From contig JBBEAY010000074.1 in assembly GCA_040882605.1 (NCBI GenBank), positions 1-54,359 on the forward strand: DNA of 54,359 nucleotides, written 5' to 3'. Position 1 is the first letter of the stretch; every line of letters begins with the position of its first letter. The position numbers and the translations under genes are program-made. This DNA is from JAOUEA01 sp040882605. GTDB taxonomy: Bacteria > Actinomycetota > UBA4738 > HRBIN12. Of the stretch, positions 15,715-23,201 are shown in pieces. The notes below the pieces were generated by a model. The model ran no database searches and was not told where the DNA came from. It worked only from the letters and a program-made list of their open reading frames with translations.

Positions 15715-17690
15715 CCGTCCACTGGTCGATAGGCGCGGATCCGGAGATCGGCGACGAGGCGCTCGAGGAACGATTCCTGTGCGGGTTTGAAGGCGTTTGC
15801 ATAGACGTACACGCCTCCCGTCGGCTCGATGCACCATTGGACGACCCCGTCACCCGCACCGAGGTCCGGTTCGCTCCTTTCGCATCCCGAACGCCCTGAG
15901 GACAGGTCCACCACGACATCGGCGCCCGAGATCCGAACGGTGGCGCCCTCATGACCGAGATGCATGTCCAGAGGAGGAGCGTCCTCGAGGACGAGGAGAC
16001 CGTCCGGCGACTCGAATGTTGTCACGAGCTCTGCCCACGTCAACGTGTCTCCGGCGATCGTCGTCACGGAGTCACAGGGAACGATCACGTTCCACGAGCC
16101 GGATCGGGACAAGAGGTAGTTGTACGGCTCGCTGCCACGAGTACCTTCCCAGAGTTCCACGACACGATTGCTAGTCGCCACGTAGCGGTCGAGCGGCTCC
16201 TCGCCTCTGACCCAACCGCCTCGAGGATCGTATCGAGAGGCGTGGACGGGCCATCCGCACGAGCTCGACTTCCCGTCGAGGACCCCGTATGTGTCGGGAT
16301 AGAAGTTCAGCTCCTCGAGCGCCAGGTCGGCGGGGTAGACGAGTTCTGCCGTGGCTCCATCGGGGAACGTGATCGGCATGACGACCTCTTCGTTCTCCAT
16401 CGAGACGGGGGGCGCCCATCGTGCGTTTGAGGGGAGGTGCGTGACCTCATCGAGGATCGAAGTCGTCGTCAGTGGCTGGCCGTTCGCGTCGAGGGCGATC
16501 GCGGTTGCGGGAGTGTCTGCGTCGTAGGAACCGAAGAACAGGTCGAAGTCGAAGGGCATGCTGGGCGGAAGTGGCACGATGCGTGCGCCTACCGGAGGAG
16601 GTCCGCCCTCCGACCGCAGCTCCACCCTGTCTGCCTCCTTGGAGACGGCGCCGAACGTCGGATCGCCACCCGCTTGCTCGATCGGTTGTTCTTCGTAGAC
16701 GACGAAGGGACCGCCAGCCTGCACGCCGCGCCCCTCGGCCGCCACGAGGTCGAGTTGCACGTTGGTGATGAATTCGGCGTTGGTCTGTTCTCGGAGCTCG
16801 AGGCGCCACGGCCCGGCGGCACTCTCACCTCCGGCGATCACGTAGCCGGGTGTGCGGGATGACGGTGCTGTTCCTGCCCACTCGGTCACCTTCATGGAGG
16901 AGAACGCGTCGAACAGGACGCGGCGATCTTCGTCGGTCGCGTCGGGGCCGAACGATGCGAACGCGAGGTAGGGGTAGGCTCCGATCTCGAAGTGGACATA
17001 GTAGCCCACGCCACAGCTCCCTGCTTCTGTCGCGCTCTCGTCGAATGTCACCGGCCACAGGGGGGACTTCGACGTTGGTACACCCGCTTCCCGGGCATCG
17101 ATCACCGCAGGATCGATCGCGACCTCCAACACGGCATCATCCCCCGTTGGCACGAGATCACCCGTTGTGCACGGCGAGGCGCCCAGACCGAGCTCATCGC
17201 TCGAAAGCATGAACATCGGGAGAGGCGCGACGTCGACCGAGGGAATGGCTACCGGAGACGGGTCGCTGCAGTCCCCCCGAGGTTCGCCGCCGTCAGGCGG
17301 GATTGTGAGATCGCATTCGCGGCTCGCGACCGCCGACTTCGACCCCGCCGACGCGTAGGCGCCAAGCGGCCACTGGTTCACCAGGTACCAGTCGCTCGGG
17401 CTCGCGATCGTGAAGTTCTCGATGGTCGCGGTGCGTTCGAACACCTCGTAGCCCGCCCAGGGGTCGTCAGCGGGGACGCCACCGTCAGCGTCACCGAGGT
17501 CGATCGATCGCAACCCGGCGAATGACACCAGCGCCACCGCGGCCACGGTGAACGCGCCGATCGCCGTGGTCCCCGCCTGGCGCCTGCGTCCACGTTTGCG
17601 CACCGCCTCCGGCAGGCGCGGGGCGACCCCACCGACCGATCCGGCCTTGCGTTCCAGGATGTCTCGCAGATCGCGTTCGATCTCGTTCAC
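15711..17690 (-). CDS. Putative anti-sigma factor with one membrane span and a large extracytoplasmic domain
   Basis: A 659-aa protein I do not recognise as a named family. Residues 1-37 are cytosolic and charged (EIERDLRDILERKAGSVGG, RKRGRRRQ), a membrane helix spans about 41-60, and some 600 residues lie outside. The ectodomain has scattered cysteines that could form disulfides (for example ECDL, RGDCSD, SSCGWP, CERSEPD, WCIEPT) and no enzymatic motif. Its ATG overlaps the stop of the ECF sigma gene (ATGA), and the short cytosolic N-terminus resembles the sigma-holding segment of SigE-family anti-sigma proteins. Role inferred from context: sensing an envelope signal and releasing the sigma factor. 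Confidence 0.7.
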   Translation of the reverse strand: MNEIERDLRDILERKAGSVGGVAPRLPEAVRKRGRRRQAGTTAIGAFTVAAVALVSFAGLRSIDLGDADGGVPADDPWAGYEVFERTATIENFTIASPSDWYLVNQWPLGAYASAGSKSAVASRECDLTIPPDGGEPRGDCSDPSPVAIPSVDVAPLPMFMLSSDELGLGASPCTTGDLVPTGDDAVLEVAIDPAVIDAREAGVPTSKSPLWPVTFDESATEAGSCGVGYYVHFEIGAYPYLAFASFGPDATDEDRRVLFDAFSSMKVTEWAGTAPSSRTPGYVIAGGESAAGPWRLELREQTNAEFITNVQLDLVAAEGRGVQAGGPFVVYEEQPIEQAGGDPTFGAVSKEADRVELRSEGGPPPVGARIVPLPPSMPFDFDLFFGSYDADTPATAIALDANGQPLTTTSILDEVTHLPSNARWAPPVSMENEEVVMPITFPDGATAELVYPADLALEELNFYPDTYGVLDGKSSSCGWPVHASRYDPRGGWVRGEEPLDRYVATSNRVVELWEGTRGSEPYNYLLSRSGSWNVIVPCDSVTTIAGDTLTWAELVTTFESPDGLLVLEDAPPLDMHLGHEGATVRISGADVVVDLSSGRSGCERSEPDLGAGDGVVQWCIEPTGGVYVYANAFKPAQESFLERLVADLRIRAYRPVDG

Positions 17691-18232
17691 TCTTCCTCAC
17701 CTCTGATCAGCTCGCGGAGCGTCTCGCTGCCCCTCGCGACCAACGACTTCACGGCGGCGACCGAGCACCCGAGCACCTCGGCAGTGTCGCGCTCGGACAG
17801 ATCCTCGTAGTACCGCAGCACCAGTGCTGCTCGTTGGCGTGCCGGAAGCATGCCGAGCGCTTGCCACAGGTCCTGACGCGTTCCCACGTCGGGCTGCGAC
17901 GACACGCGCGAAGCGCTCGCAGCGCCCTCACGCGCGAGCCACGCCCGCTCCAACCGGCGGCGCCGTAGACCCGACGTATGCAGGTTCACGATCGCCCTTC
18001 GGAAGTACGACTCGAACGCATCGGGCTGGCGCAGGTGTCGGAACCGCCCGACACATCGCACGAATGCCTCCTGCGCGAGATCTTCGGCGTACACGCGATC
18101 GGCGGTCAGGAGATAGGCGAGACGCACGCCTGCGCCGATGTGGCGCGCGTACAGCTCCTCGATGCCCCCCTCGATCACTTCGCCGGCCGTGAATGCCGGT
18201 TCCTCGAGGCCCACTCCGGTCCTTTCGGTCAT
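17687..18232 (-). CDS. SigE-family ECF RNA polymerase sigma factor
   Basis: A 181-aa extracytoplasmic-function sigma factor. Region 2 is seen in LYARHIGAGVRLAYLLTADRVYAEDLAQEAFVRCVGRFRHL (with the DLAQEAF core) and region 4 in LPARQRAALVLRYYEDLSERDTAEVLGCSVAAVKSLVARG, ending LRELI. The ATG at 18232 follows GGTGAG; longer in-frame readings are antisense to rplY. It is the first gene of a two-gene operon with the membrane protein and is divergent from rplY. Confidence 0.9.
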   Translation of the reverse strand: MTERTGVGLEEPAFTAGEVIEGGIEELYARHIGAGVRLAYLLTADRVYAEDLAQEAFVRCVGRFRHLRQPDAFESYFRRAIVNLHTSGLRRRRLERAWLAREGAASASRVSSQPDVGTRQDLWQALGMLPARQRAALVLRYYEDLSERDTAEVLGCSVAAVKSLVARGSETLRELIRGEEE

Positions 18233-18321
18233 CTCACCCGCATAGACGCACGGGCTCGCCCGAAGGTATCGCTCGCGAGGTCCGAAACCGGCCAACGATG
18301 CCGTCGACCTGCGGTTTCCGG

Positions 18322-18327
18322 TACCAT
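18322..18327 (+). promoter_or_regulatory. -10-like hexamer (TACCAT) upstream of rplY
   Basis: TACCAT lies 52 nt before the rplY ATG, predicting a leader of about 46 nt. The 147-bp divergent region also holds the sigma operon promoter, which I could not place. Confidence 0.35.
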
Positions 18328-18379
18328 CGCGAAGTTCCGCAACCACCTCCCCACGACTTCGAAGGGCCCCTACTTCGCC

Positions 18380-19117
18380 ATGGAAACCAAGCTCACCGCC
18401 ATACGACGTTCCGACGCCGGCAAGGGTGTCGCCCGCAAGCTCCGCGCCGCCGGCAAGATCCCGGCGGTGCTCTACGGCCAGGGCCTCGACACGACACCGC
18501 TCACGGTCGAGGCGCGGGAGCTGACCCAGCTGCTGCACGGAAGCGCGGGTTCGAACGTGCTTGTCGAACTCATGGTCGATGGCGAGGAGCACTTGGCGAT
18601 CCCACGTGAGATCCAGCGCGATCACATCCATTCGCGATTCGTGCACGTCGACTTCTTGGCGGTCAGCCGCACCGAGACGATCACCGTGAACGTGCCGGTG
18701 CACGAGACCGGAGAGGCGGCCGGCGTCAAGGAAGGCGGCGTGGTCGAGCACCACCTGCGCGAGATCCAGATCGAGTGCCTGCCCCAGGACGTGCCCGACG
18801 AGATCGTCGTCGACATCGCCCACATGGAGCTCGGCGACATGCTGCACGTGAGCGACTTGGCGCCGCCCAAGGGCGTCACGATCCTCACCACGCTCGAGGA
18901 CGCCGTGCTGTCGGTCGTTACCCCGGCAGCACTCCGCGTCGAGGCCGACCTGTCGGTTCCCGGCGAGGAAGGTGTCGAGGTCCCGGCCGAGGACGAGGCT
19001 GCAGAAGAGGGCGAGGGCGAGGGCGAGGGCGAAGGCGCAGAGGGCGAGGGCCAAGGCGAGGGCGGCGCCGGCGACGGCGAGTCCCGGTCCGGCGCCGAGG
19101 AGGGCGGCGAGGGCTAG
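18380..19117 (+). CDS. rplY: Large ribosomal subunit protein bL25 (Ctc/TL5 form)
   Basis: A 245-aa 5S-rRNA-binding ribosomal protein. The N-terminal L25 domain (RKLRAAGKIPAVLYGQG, LAIPREIQRDHIHSRFVHVDF) is joined to the C-terminal TL5/Ctc beta domain (VPVHETGEAAGVKEGGVVEHHLREIQIECLP to VTILTTLEDAVLSVV). The last roughly 55 residues are a Glu/Gly-rich acidic tail made by a GAGGGC hexanucleotide repeat; such tails vary between species. Upstream in-frame residues are antisense to the sigma gene, so the ATG at 18380 is chosen. pth follows after 29 bp. Confidence 0.93.
   Translation: METKLTAIRRSDAGKGVARKLRAAGKIPAVLYGQGLDTTPLTVEARELTQLLHGSAGSNVLVELMVDGEEHLAIPREIQRDHIHSRFVHVDFLAVSRTETITVNVPVHETGEAAGVKEGGVVEHHLREIQIECLPQDVPDEIVVDIAHMELGDMLHVSDLAPPKGVTILTTLEDAVLSVVTPAALRVEADLSVPGEEGVEVPAEDEAAEEGEGEGEGEGAEGEGQGEGGAGDGESRSGAEEGGEG
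19007..19062 (+). repeat. Imperfect GAGGGC hexanucleotide repeat in rplY
   Basis: About nine imperfect copies of GAGGGC/GAAGGC encode the alternating Glu-Gly tail of bL25. Copy number is likely to vary between strains. Confidence 0.7.
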
Positions 19118-19146
19118 CCCCGCGCCGCCGCATACGCCGAGCCCTC

Positions 19147-19725
19147 ATGACCTGGCTCGTCGCCGGTCTCGGCAACCCCGGCGACCGCTACGCGAACACC
19201 CGCCACAACGTCGGCCGCCTGGTCGCCGGGGAGCTGGCGCGCCGCGCCGGCGAACGATTCAAGAAGGCTCGGTTCTTGCCGGTCGAGGTCGCCGAGACCC
19301 GTGAAGCAGGCGAGCGGGTGCTGCTCGCCTCGAGCACCCGGTTCATGAACGAGTCGGGGCCCTCGTACGCGAGCCTCGCGAAGAAGCACGACGTCGAGAC
19401 TGATCATCTGATCGCCGTATACGACGAGCTCGACATCGCGGCAGGCGAGCTTCGAGTGAAGCTCGGAGGAGGCAGCTCACACAACGGCGTGAAGTCGCTG
19501 CAGCAAGCCCTGCGCGCGAGACAGTTCTTGCACGTTCGCATCGGCATCGGGCGTCCTCCAGGGCGTCAGGATCCGGCAGACTTCGTGCTGCAACCGATCG
19601 GCAAGAAGCTCGAGGTAGACATCGCGATCTGGGTCGATCGAGCGGCCGACGCGGTCGGCAGTCTCGTCACCGACGGGCTCACCACGACGCAGGACCGGTT
19701 CAACCGGCAAGCCCCCCCGGGCTGA
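19147..19725 (+). CDS. pth: Peptidyl-tRNA hydrolase
   Basis: A 192-aa enzyme that releases tRNA from prematurely dropped peptidyl-tRNA. Family motifs are WLVAGLGNPGDRYANTRHNVG with the catalytic His, STRFMNESGPS, VYDELDIAAGELRVKLGGGSSHNGVKSLQ and RIGIGRPPGRQDPADFVL. Normal length. The ATG at 19147 begins at the conserved first strand. It follows rplY closely, the usual actinobacterial pairing. Confidence 0.96.
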   Translation: MTWLVAGLGNPGDRYANTRHNVGRLVAGELARRAGERFKKARFLPVEVAETREAGERVLLASSTRFMNESGPSYASLAKKHDVETDHLIAVYDELDIAAGELRVKLGGGSSHNGVKSLQQALRARQFLHVRIGIGRPPGRQDPADFVLQPIGKKLEVDIAIWVDRAADAVGSLVTDGLTTTQDRFNRQAPPG

Positions 19726-19967
19726 CATCGCGGGTCGGCCATACGGGAACCCTGCGTGACCGACGCCTGTAGGGCGTTCCGGTGAGGTACGCCCGAGACG
19801 TTCGATCTCAGCCGTAGGGCGTACTCGGCCCTGGGTATCGGGGGGGTCGTTCTTTGGACCTGTGTCCTCGCACGGTCATCACCGACATTCCCTACCGCAG
19901 CCCGATGTGCCCGACCCCCGGTTGGGACGATGCTTCCACTGTCAAACGAGAGAGAAGGAGGTGACGG
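19726..19967 (+). other. Non-coding leader region with structured repeats, upstream of micropeptides
   Basis: This 242-bp stretch holds no convincing gene. GTAGGGCGT occurs twice (19769-19777 and 19814-19822). Around the first, GGGCGT pairs with ACGCCC; the second is inside a GCCG/CGGC stem. GAGAC...CTC can also pair. It resembles a structured 5' leader, but I do not recognise a known riboswitch class. A G7 run lies near 19840. Confidence 0.35.
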
Positions 19968-20075
19968 ATGCGAGACATGGTGAGGACCCTCAAGTACCTG
20001 CTCTACACGGGTGCCACGCTTGCCACACTGCTGCTCGCAGCCGGTGCCCGGTACAAGCCGACCGGCGGGAAGTAA
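19968..20075 (+). CDS. Micropeptide A, 35 aa, single hydrophobic helix, unknown function
   Basis: ATG at 19968 is preceded by an almost ideal ribosome-binding site (AAGGAGGTGA, 4 nt spacing). The 35-aa product starts MRDMVRTLKYLLY, continues as one hydrophobic Leu/Ala/Thr helix (about residues 10-26) and ends ARYKPTGGK. It is similar to micropeptide B encoded 44 bp downstream: both have a basic N-terminus, Y-x-x-G-A, a hydrophobic core and an aromatic-K-P-(T)-G tail. I do not recognise the family. It could be a peptide-pheromone precursor, a small membrane regulator or a toxin-like peptide. The strong SD and the paralogous neighbour argue that it is translated. Confidence 0.6.
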   Translation: MRDMVRTLKYLLYTGATLATLLLAAGARYKPTGGK

Positions 20076-20119
20076 GCCGGTCGACCCAACCAGGCACTGA
20101 CCAGGAAGGAGAGAACGCG

Positions 20120-20209
20120 ATGATGCGACTTCGGAAGGTGATGTACTCGCTCGGAGCCTTGGCTCTGTTCGCGATGTCGGTGGGCGCGGGCTTCAAGCCC
20201 GGCAACTGA
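20120..20209 (+). CDS. Micropeptide B, 29 aa, paralogue of micropeptide A
   Basis: ATG-ATG at 20120 with AAGGAG 8 nt upstream. The 29-aa product runs MMRLRKVMYSLGALALFAMS and then VGAGFKPGN. It matches micropeptide A in layout (K-x-x-Y-S/T-x-G-A, hydrophobic run, aromatic-K-P-G). A GC-rich hairpin follows 20 bp after the stop, so A and B probably form their own transcription unit upstream of the DUF5317 gene. Function unknown. Confidence 0.58.
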   Translation: MMRLRKVMYSLGALALFAMSVGAGFKPGN

Positions 20210-20228
20210 GCTCACACGTTCGATCGAC

Positions 20229-20272
20229 GAGGCCCCCGGCCCGGCCAGCTCGCTGGTCGCCCCGGGGGCTTC
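20229..20272 (+). terminator. Strong GC hairpin after micropeptide B
   Basis: GAGGCCCCCGG (20229-20239) pairs with CCGGGGGCTTC (20262-20272), 11 bp with one G-T wobble; the loop holds a second small hairpin. There is no T-tract, but the stem is strong. Probable terminator or attenuator before the DUF5317 gene. Confidence 0.5.
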
Positions 20273-20358
20273 GTCGCGTCCGGGAACGATGCGGAAGTTC
20301 TTGCGAGACAGCAGGCCAACGGCTTCAAGTCGACCCGCTCGATTCCGATAGGAACCTT

Positions 20359-20949
20359 ATGAAGCTCATGTTCGTGTCGCTGTCCCTGGCGGTCCTGGCG
20401 GGCGTCGTGCTCGGCGGGCACATGCGGAACCTGAGCGCCGTGCGTCTGCGGTGGACGGGTCTCGCCATGACCGGCTTCGCGTTGCAGTGGGTCTACGGTC
20501 CGGGCACGCTGATCCCGCTCACGTGCTTGTACGTCTCTTTCGTGTTGCTGACCGTGTTCGCGATCAAGAACCTGCACATCGTGGGGTTCTGGATCATCCT
20601 GGCGGGCGTCGCCATGAACTTTCTGGTGATCGGTCTCAACCAGGGCATGCCCGTGGCGAGGCAGGCCCTCATGGCATCGGGACAGGCCGACACCCTCGAC
20701 GACTTGATCAACAACCCGTGGCCGAAGCACCACCTGGCATCGGACGATGACCTCGTGTTGTTCCTGGGTGACGTGATCGCCCTGCCGCAGCCGGTGGGCC
20801 AAGCCATCAGCGTCGGCGACATCTTCACCTACGGGGGTGTGGGCGTCGTGATCGTCGCGGGCATGAGGACCCCGGCTCGCCGAGAGGATGAAGACGCCGA
20901 GCGGGGCCCCGCCGACGATGCGGAAGCGCTGCAGCATGCCGGGGGCTGA
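20359..20949 (+). CDS. DUF5317 family integral membrane protein
   Basis: A 196-aa protein with about five hydrophobic segments: MKLMFVSLSLAVLAGVVLGG with a short GHMRNLSAVRLRW link, two helices around residues 30-75 (LTCLYVSFVLLTVF), one at 75-95 (VGFWIILAGVAMNFLVIGLNQGMPV) and one near 155-175. The NxGMPV and DVIALP elements are typical of DUF5317, whose function is unknown. The C-terminal 20 residues are acidic and cytosolic. AGGAA precedes the ATG at 5-nt spacing. Its 3' end overlaps the GGDEF-EAL gene by 14 bp, implying coupled expression with a c-di-GMP enzyme. Confidence 0.8.
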   Translation: MKLMFVSLSLAVLAGVVLGGHMRNLSAVRLRWTGLAMTGFALQWVYGPGTLIPLTCLYVSFVLLTVFAIKNLHIVGFWIILAGVAMNFLVIGLNQGMPVARQALMASGQADTLDDLINNPWPKHHLASDDDLVLFLGDVIALPQPVGQAISVGDIFTYGGVGVVIVAGMRTPARREDEDAERGPADDAEALQHAGG

Positions 20950-23059
20950 GGAACGCCGCGCGATCCGCCGCCGCGGCCGCTCGATCGGGTTGCGAGTGTT
21001 CGAGCTCGCGCTCGTGCTGCCGATGCTCGTCTACTTCGGGCACTCGATCTACGCGAGCCCGGGCCAGTTCGGCGACCGAGAGATCCTCGTCTGGATCGTT
21101 GCGATCGCGGCCGTCGACCTGCTGCCCGTTCCGACCTCGGTGTCGGCGGTCGCGTTCAGCCTGAGCTTTCCGCTCGAGCTTTCGGTGGCGCTGTTGTATC
21201 CGACACCGGTCGCCGCCCTCATCGCCTTCGCCGGTTCGGCCGATCACGACGAGCTGCGTCGCGAGCTGCCGATCTCGAAGGCGCTGTGGATCAGGGCCCA
21301 GATCGCCGCGGCGGTCCTGTGTGAGAGCGCGATCTTCAAGCATCTCGCCACTCTCGAGGACGATTGGTGGCGGCTGGGCTTGGCGGTCATGCTCGCCGCG
21401 GTCACCGGGTACGCCGTCAACATTTCGTTCGTGGCCGTCTACAACTACCTGCACATCGGCGTTCGGCCCAAACAGACCTTGCGCGATATCCACTCCGGTC
21501 TGTTCGGGGAGTTCGTGTTGAGCTACATGGGCCTGGCGTTGTTCAGCGTGCTCGTGGCCACCACGTTCAACAAGATCGGCATACTTTCGATCTTCGTGTT
21601 CCTCGCCCCGCTGGCGTTCGCGAGACAGATGTTCACCCGGACGCACTCGCTGCAGGAAGCGACGAACGAGCTCGCGGTCAAACAGGCCGAGAACGAGCAC
21701 CAAGCCTTGCACGACTCGCTGACCGGCTTGCCCAACCGGGTGTTTTTCCAGACGCGGCTGACCGATGCGATCGAAGCCGCCCGCGAGCGCGGCGGTCGCA
21801 TCGCCGTGATGCTCATGGACCTCGACCACTTCAAGGAGGTCAACGACACCCTGGGTCACCACTTCGGCGATCAGCTGTTGAAGGAGATCGGACCCCGGCT
21901 GTCCACCGTGCTCCGCGACGACGACATGATGGCGCGCCTGGGCGGGGACGAGTTCGGCGTGTTGTTGCCCGAGCTTCCCGACGACGAGGTCGCCTTCTCG
22001 ATCGCGGAACGGTTGCTCGAGGAGCTCGGGGTGCCGGTGTCGGTCGAAGGACTCGCGCTCGATGTCGCGGGAAGCCTGGGTATCGCGATCTTCCCGACGC
22101 ATGGCCAGAACGCCGAGTCGCTGCTGCGGCGCGCAGATGTGGCCATGTACTCGGCCAAGGCAGCCGGCGGCGGCTACGAGGTGTACGCGCCAGAGATGGA
22201 CAAGCACAGCCCCGCCCGGCTGACCCTCGTGAGCCAGGTGCGGCCCGGGCTCGAGCGCGAAGAGTTCGAGATGTACTTCCAACCCAAGGTTCGCCTGAAC
22301 GACGGCCGTGTGGCCGGCGCCGAAGCGCTTATCCGGTGGAACCACCCCGAGCGAGGGGTCGTGGCGCCCGATGAGTTCATCCCGCTCGTGGAGAAGACGG
22401 TGTTGCTCGGTCCGCTCACGAGCTATGTGATGGAACACGTGATGCGCCAGTGGCGCGTGTGGGCCGACGAAGGCATGGCGATCCCGATCGCGATCAACCT
22501 GTCACCGCGCAGCCTGCTCGACCGCAACCTTCCCGATGAAGTTGCGGGTCTGTTGGAACGGTTCGAGATGCCGGCGTCGTTCCTGCGCATGGAGCTCACG
22601 GAGAGCTTCCTCATGTCGGATTCGGGCCGGTCGAACTTCGTGCTCAACGGGCTCTCGCAGGCCGGCATCTCACTCTCGATCGACGACTTCGGGACCGGCT
22701 ACTCGTCGCTCAGCTACCTGAAGCAGTTGCCGATCGACGAGATCAAGATCGACCGTTCGTTCGTGATGAACATGCACAGCGACGGCGACGACTTCATGAT
22801 CGTGAGGGCGACGGTCGACCTGGGCAAGAACCTCGGCCTGCGGGTCGTCGCCGAGGGCGTTGAGGACCGAGAGACGTTCGACCGCCTCGCCGATTTCGGG
22901 TGCCACGAAGCGCAGGGTTACTACATCTCCCGTCCGATGCCGCTCGAGGAGTTCGGCCGCTGGCTCTCGGTGCGTACGCCCGACGCCATCGTGCACGAGG
23001 GCGCCGCCGCTCGAACCGACGTGAAGGGACCGGTCGCTGGTCGTCTCCGCGTGGTCTGA
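20936..23059 (+). CDS. Membrane-bound GGDEF-EAL cyclic-di-GMP turnover protein
   Basis: A 707-aa protein. Residues about 25-235 form a multi-helix membrane sensor (HDELRRELPISKALWIRAQIAA, VYNYLHIGVRP, LAPLAFARQMF). The GGDEF domain (about 265-425) has DHFKEVNDTLGHHFGD and an intact LGGDEFG, with an RxxD inhibitory site (RDDD) five residues upstream. The EAL domain (about 445-690) has EALIRW, INLSPRSL, ELTES, DDFGTGYSS, KIDRSFV, EGVED and QGYYISRPMP, so all metal and catalytic residues for phosphodiesterase activity appear present. Both synthesis and hydrolysis are therefore possible. The ATG at 20936 (GGAAG upstream) is preferred over 20888. It overlaps the DUF5317 gene. Confidence 0.9.
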   Translation: MPGAEERRAIRRRGRSIGLRVFELALVLPMLVYFGHSIYASPGQFGDREILVWIVAIAAVDLLPVPTSVSAVAFSLSFPLELSVALLYPTPVAALIAFAGSADHDELRRELPISKALWIRAQIAAAVLCESAIFKHLATLEDDWWRLGLAVMLAAVTGYAVNISFVAVYNYLHIGVRPKQTLRDIHSGLFGEFVLSYMGLALFSVLVATTFNKIGILSIFVFLAPLAFARQMFTRTHSLQEATNELAVKQAENEHQALHDSLTGLPNRVFFQTRLTDAIEAARERGGRIAVMLMDLDHFKEVNDTLGHHFGDQLLKEIGPRLSTVLRDDDMMARLGGDEFGVLLPELPDDEVAFSIAERLLEELGVPVSVEGLALDVAGSLGIAIFPTHGQNAESLLRRADVAMYSAKAAGGGYEVYAPEMDKHSPARLTLVSQVRPGLEREEFEMYFQPKVRLNDGRVAGAEALIRWNHPERGVVAPDEFIPLVEKTVLLGPLTSYVMEHVMRQWRVWADEGMAIPIAINLSPRSLLDRNLPDEVAGLLERFEMPASFLRMELTESFLMSDSGRSNFVLNGLSQAGISLSIDDFGTGYSSLSYLKQLPIDEIKIDRSFVMNMHSDGDDFMIVRATVDLGKNLGLRVVAEGVEDRETFDRLADFGCHEAQGYYISRPMPLEEFGRWLSVRTPDAIVHEGAAARTDVKGPVAGRLRVV

Positions 23060-23092
23060 ACGAGCAGTTCCCATCTCGACAGGAGACCTCGC

Positions 23093-23098
23093 TAGAAT
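23093..23098 (+). promoter_or_regulatory. -10-like hexamer (TAGAAT) upstream of mfd
   Basis: TAGAAT is the best -10 match in the 142-bp spacer before mfd and would give a leader of about 97 nt. Confidence 0.35.
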
Positions 23099-23201
23099 GC
23101 TCCCATGAGACCTGCCGCGCTGCGGCGAGGTCCGTTCGCGGTGTCCGGCCGAGGATCGGCCCCAAGGAACCGTGAAAGAGGATCCGTCAGGGGGGTGATC
23201 G

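Noticed and set aside
19726..19967. c-di-GMP riboswitch upstream of the c-di-GMP enzyme
   Set aside because: I could not find the GEMM core landmarks or tetraloop-receptor pattern; only an unclassified structured leader is supported.
20825..22438. 537-aa minus-strand ORF antisense to the GGDEF-EAL gene
   Set aside because: The plus strand carries intact GGDEF and EAL motifs; the antisense product is compositionally odd.
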